From contig DBCP01000073.1 in the NCBI GenBank assembly GCA_002293105.1, positions 3,182-12,295 on the forward strand: a DNA stretch of 9,114 bases, given 5' to 3'. The stretch is from Bacteroidetes bacterium UBA955. Lineage in GTDB: Bacteria; Bacteroidota; Bacteroidia; NS11-12g; UBA955. Of the stretch, positions 6,653 to 9,114 are shown piece by piece. The position numbers were made by a program, and so were the translations under genes. Under the pieces are notes generated by a model. That model saw nothing but the letters and a program-made list of their open reading frames with translations. It had not been told where the DNA came from and ran no database searches. Positions within the stretch are counted from its first letter, which is position 1, and every line of letters begins with the position of its first letter.

Positions 6653-8173
6653 ATGCGAATTTCAATAAATGCAAACCGCGGATTTTATTTTGCATTTATC
6701 GCCATTTTGATGGTGAGTATTTTGCTATTTCCAATCACTCATTCAGGCGATGGTTGGGGTTATGCCGCAGACACTTTGGAATTTGAGGGCGACTTCAAAT
6801 CTATGTTATCACCGCACCACTTGCTTTACATGCCATGGTGTTCCCTGTGGCTACCTTTAATCAAGTTCCTTCATATCGATCCCATTGCTGGTTTTACTGT
6901 TTTAAATCTCGGTTTGTGTGTACTCACCTTAGAGGTTTTACGCACATGGCTGCTGAAATTAAATACGACCCAATCCAATGCACAATGGCTTATTTGGTTG
7001 CTACTGGGTTCGTTCGGCATTTTACGATTTGCCATCGATAACGAAACCTATATTGCGCCACTGTTTTTGGCCATTTTTGGGAGTTATCTCATTGAAAACA
7101 AACTACAAAGAGTTGCTTCAGCCGGCTGGGTGTCGCTCGCCTTCGCCGTATTGTTTCATCAATCATATATTTTCTGGTTCATAGCCTTCGCAGTAGCGGC
7201 CATGAAGAAAGGGAAATGGGTAGCCCCAATTTTGTCGGGCGGCCTCATCCTATTTGCATATATGTTGGCTGCTTACGCAAGCAATGAAAGCATCTTTAAC
7301 TTTATCTTACATGATGTCAACCAAGGGCTCGTTGAGACCCGAATAGGTCTATATAACTTTTTATTTACAGCCGTCAACCTCTTTCGCACCATATTCCAAA
7401 TCCATGGTTTTATTTTATTCCTCATCGTCGCTTGGCCTTTGCTTTCGATCATTGGTTTGGTTGGATTGTTGCTGTTGGCAATCTCGTCCTTGGCCTTTGT
7501 TTGGCGATACATTTCAAATCGAAAAAAACAAACCACCACAATTCGCATTTTTAGCGGTACCCTATCTTGGGTTTTCTATCTTCACTTGGGATTTGCCTTC
7601 TACAGCGTAGGAAATGCAGAATTCATGACGATGTTGCTACCTGTAGCTACCCTTTTGATGGCGAAGGCAAGATTGTTTTCGTTTGACGATAAATCCACAA
7701 AGCCACTGATGGGTGTGGCCATCGGGACATGGGTTTATCACATGGTTTTTGTTTTGATACCGATGTTTCTTGGATCCAATTCCGATGTGGAACGTATTGC
7801 AGAGATCCTAAACAAAAAAATACCCTCCAACAACACCCAGAAAATTGTATTGATATCAAACGATGCCAAGGCAATTGAAAATGCTTGGGAGTATCAAGCC
7901 AGAATGAATGGCAATGAACCACCAAAGAATATCATATTCAATCTGGGTTCATCGGAAAAAGACATTCAAGAAATTAAAATCCTGTCCAAGGATTCACAGG
8001 TGCAGATACTCACTCACAATATTTATATCGTTAGCCCAATTCATAGCAGAGCTTCTGCCATGCGAAATCCGATTACATTGCATTGGATAGAGAGTCAACA
8101 ATGGGATCCTTGGCAAACAACCTACATTGAATCACCGAGGAGGGAAATATCCTTGGAGCGACTAAGAAAGTGA
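6653..8173 (+). CDS. Multi-pass membrane protein, possible GT-C-fold glycosyltransferase
   Basis: The 506-residue integral membrane protein has about nine to eleven hydrophobic segments (roughly 11-29, 78-98, 111-145, 157-183, 188-208, 236-285, 303-337 and 352-374, several of them double). A soluble C-terminal region follows (about 375-506). The N-terminal helix is followed by a loop with SGDGWGYAADTLEFEGD (31-47) and then HHLLYMP (55-61). An acidic residue in this first loop (D33) and the downstream histidines are typical of GT-C enzymes, which use polyprenyl-phosphate sugars outside the cytoplasmic membrane. The resemblance is topological and I cannot name a family. The frame is open upstream to 6452, but that part is antisense to cca. 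ATG 6653 gives a credible N-terminus (MRISINANRG, then a hydrophobic helix) and follows a TATATTTG box. The 3' end overlaps ftsE by 12 bp. Alternatives include an O-antigen ligase/polymerase-like or unclassified membrane protein. Confidence 0.75.
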   Translation: MRISINANRGFYFAFIAILMVSILLFPITHSGDGWGYAADTLEFEGDFKSMLSPHHLLYMPWCSLWLPLIKFLHIDPIAGFTVLNLGLCVLTLEVLRTWLLKLNTTQSNAQWLIWLLLGSFGILRFAIDNETYIAPLFLAIFGSYLIENKLQRVASAGWVSLAFAVLFHQSYIFWFIAFAVAAMKKGKWVAPILSGGLILFAYMLAAYASNESIFNFILHDVNQGLVETRIGLYNFLFTAVNLFRTIFQIHGFILFLIVAWPLLSIIGLVGLLLLAISSLAFVWRYISNRKKQTTTIRIFSGTLSWVFYLHLGFAFYSVGNAEFMTMLLPVATLLMAKARLFSFDDKSTKPLMGVAIGTWVYHMVFVLIPMFLGSNSDVERIAEILNKKIPSNNTQKIVLISNDAKAIENAWEYQARMNGNEPPKNIIFNLGSSEKDIQEIKILSKDSQVQILTHNIYIVSPIHSRASAMRNPITLHWIESQQWDPWQTTYIESPRREISLERLRK

Positions 8174-8857
8174 TTGATTGAATTCGTAGGCTTCAATCGC
8201 GCGCAAACTGCGATTTTCTAACTTGTAAATACTACCACCAAATTTCTGAATCAATCGATAATCGTGTGTAGCCATCAATATTGCTGTCCCTTCTCTGGCG
8301 ATGGATTTCAAAAGAGCCATGATTTCGTCACTCACCTCTGGATCTAAGTTACCCGTTGGTTCATCGGCAAGCATTACTTTGGGTTCATTCAGCAATGCGC
8401 GAGCAATAACTAACCGCTGTTGCTCTCCACCACTCAATTCAGCGGGTATTTTGTAATCTTTGGTTTGTAAACCTACCTTTTCCAAAACAGCTTTGCATCG
8501 ATCCAACATTTCGTGCTTGTTCGTCCACCCCGTAGCCCTAAGAACAAACATCAAATTCTCTAAGACATTGCGGTCGGTTAGTAATTGAAAATCCTGAAAA
8601 ACAATCCCCAATTTACGACGCAAGAAAGGGACATCTTTCTTCAGCAATCCTTTCAAATTATAACCCGCAATATTGGCTTCGCCCTCTTGCAAGGGCAACT
8701 CGCCATACAATGTTTTTAACAAAGAGGATTTGCCAGACCCGGTGCGACCGATCAAGTACACAAATTCACCTTCAGACACTTGAAGATTCACGTCCTGTAG
8801 CACAGCCGTAGTGCCCTGATGAATGATAGCCTTGGTAATACTGATGGGATTTTCCAC
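8162..8857 (-). CDS. ftsE: FtsE-type ABC transporter ATP-binding protein
   Basis: This is a cytoplasmic ATPase of the FtsE/LolD/MacB subfamily. With membrane partner FtsX, FtsE is known to regulate peptidoglycan hydrolases at division. The 231 residues include Walker A GRTGSGKSS (37-45), the Q-loop glutamine Q88 (VFQDF), signature LSGGEQQR (141-148), Walker B VMLADEP (161-167) with E166, the D-loop GNLDP (169-173) and the switch histidine H198 (MATHD). All catalytic parts are intact. The length and the GRTGSGKSSLLKTLYG wording are as expected for FtsE of Bacteroidota. The start is GTG at 8857, 4 nt after an exact TAACTTTG box. No FtsX-like gene is adjacent: downstream is the convergent membrane gene and upstream is ung. 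A LolD-like lipoprotein-export ATPase is the main alternative. Confidence 0.9.
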   Translation of the reverse strand: MENPISITKAIIHQGTTAVLQDVNLQVSEGEFVYLIGRTGSGKSSLLKTLYGELPLQEGEANIAGYNLKGLLKKDVPFLRRKLGIVFQDFQLLTDRNVLENLMFVLRATGWTNKHEMLDRCKAVLEKVGLQTKDYKIPAELSGGEQQRLVIARALLNEPKVMLADEPTGNLDPEVSDEIMALLKSIAREGTAILMATHDYRLIQKFGGSIYKLENRSLRAIEAYEFNQSLS

Positions 8858-8861
8858 ACTC

Positions 8862-8869
8862 CAAAGTTA
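8862..8869 (-). promoter_or_regulatory. Predicted -7 promoter element of ftsE
   Basis: The minus strand reads TAACTTTG, an exact TAnnTTTG match, ending 4 nt before the GTG start, the same spacing as at cca. A TTCG lies 21 nt upstream, at the distance expected for a -33 element but with one mismatch to TTTG. It makes ftsE likely to have its own promoter despite lying 83 bp downstream of ung on the same strand. Confidence 0.55.
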
Positions 8870-8940
8870 TCAAGGCGATACTTTTTTGTGCGAATCAGTT
8901 TTACACAGTTTTGGATTGTTTGATTTATTGGACTTCCCAC

Positions 8941-9114
8941 TCACCAGTCAATAGGCGATTTTCCCTGATTGTTGAGCAACTCATTGACTGTTGAAAAGGG
9001 TTTTGATCCGAAAAATCCGCGATGAGCCGATAGTGGACTTGGGTGAACACCTTCAATCACAGCATGTATCTTGGAATCCACAAATGACTTGTATCGTTGG
9101 GCCGATTTACCCCA
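8941..9114 (-). CDS. ung: Uracil-DNA glycosylase, C-terminal part (cut by the right edge)
   Basis: The visible 57 residues begin WGKSAQRYKSF and end in SPIDW at a TGA. They contain HPSPLSAHRGFFGSKPF, the DNA-intercalation loop motif of family-1 uracil-DNA glycosylases; its first histidine is the catalytic one (H187 in the E. coli enzyme). The order WG..AQ..K, HPSPLSAHRGFFG, and a final G..PIDW matches the C-terminus of E. coli Ung. The enzyme excises uracil from DNA at the start of base-excision repair. The catalytic aspartate motif GQDPYH lies beyond the edge. The gene is upstream of ftsE on the same strand, with 83 bp between its stop and the ftsE start. Confidence 0.96.
   Translation of the reverse strand, partial: WGKSAQRYKSFVDSKIHAVIEGVHPSPLSAHRGFFGSKPFSTVNELLNNQGKSPIDW

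Noticed and set aside
8893..8914. Direct repeat CAGTTTT / CAGTTTT between ung and ftsE
   Set aside because: Two 7-bp copies in an A+T-rich gap are expected by chance, and no dyad or known operator fits.

Overview
The window looks like a chromosomal housekeeping segment from a member of the Bacteroidota. The signs are the protein styles, the lack of Shine-Dalgarno sequences at nearly every start, and the Bacteroidota-type -7 promoter element TAnnTTTG a few bases upstream of several start codons. No rRNA, tRNA, CRISPR array, insertion sequence or phage gene was seen. Gene density is very high; the largest gap between genes is about 90 bp.

Layout from left to right. (1) A minus-strand cluster reads cystathionine beta-synthase -> methionine aminopeptidase (map) -> MBL-fold metallo-hydrolase, with gaps of 5 and 1 nt. 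The last gene runs off the left edge. (2) A divergent plus-strand family-2 glycosyltransferase of the ALG5 (dolichyl-phosphate glucosyltransferase) type lies at 2492-3334. (3) A minus-strand cluster reads cca (CCA tRNA nucleotidyltransferase) -> serS (seryl-tRNA synthetase) -> DinB/BstA-like protein, with gaps of 62 and 1 nt. (4) A plus-strand multi-membrane protein at 6653-8173 is divergent from cca and probably a GT-C type glycosyltransferase. (5) A minus-strand ftsE-type ABC ATPase overlaps the membrane gene tail to tail by 12 bp. (6) The 3' end of ung (uracil-DNA glycosylase) lies at the right edge, upstream of ftsE on the minus strand.

Functionally, cca and serS are tRNA maturation and charging genes. 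map removes initiator methionine, and cystathionine beta-synthase acts in sulfur amino-acid metabolism. The two plus-strand genes could in principle be a pair: the GT2 would make a polyprenyl-phosphate sugar and the GT-C membrane protein would consume such a donor. That link is inference from family resemblance only.

The most interesting signal is regulatory. Exact TAnnTTTG boxes end 4-7 nt upstream of the start codons of cbs, cca, the membrane protein and ftsE, which implies leaderless or nearly leaderless mRNAs. In the cca/membrane-protein gap the two divergent boxes are only 8 bp apart. I see no evidence of a wholly new biological system.
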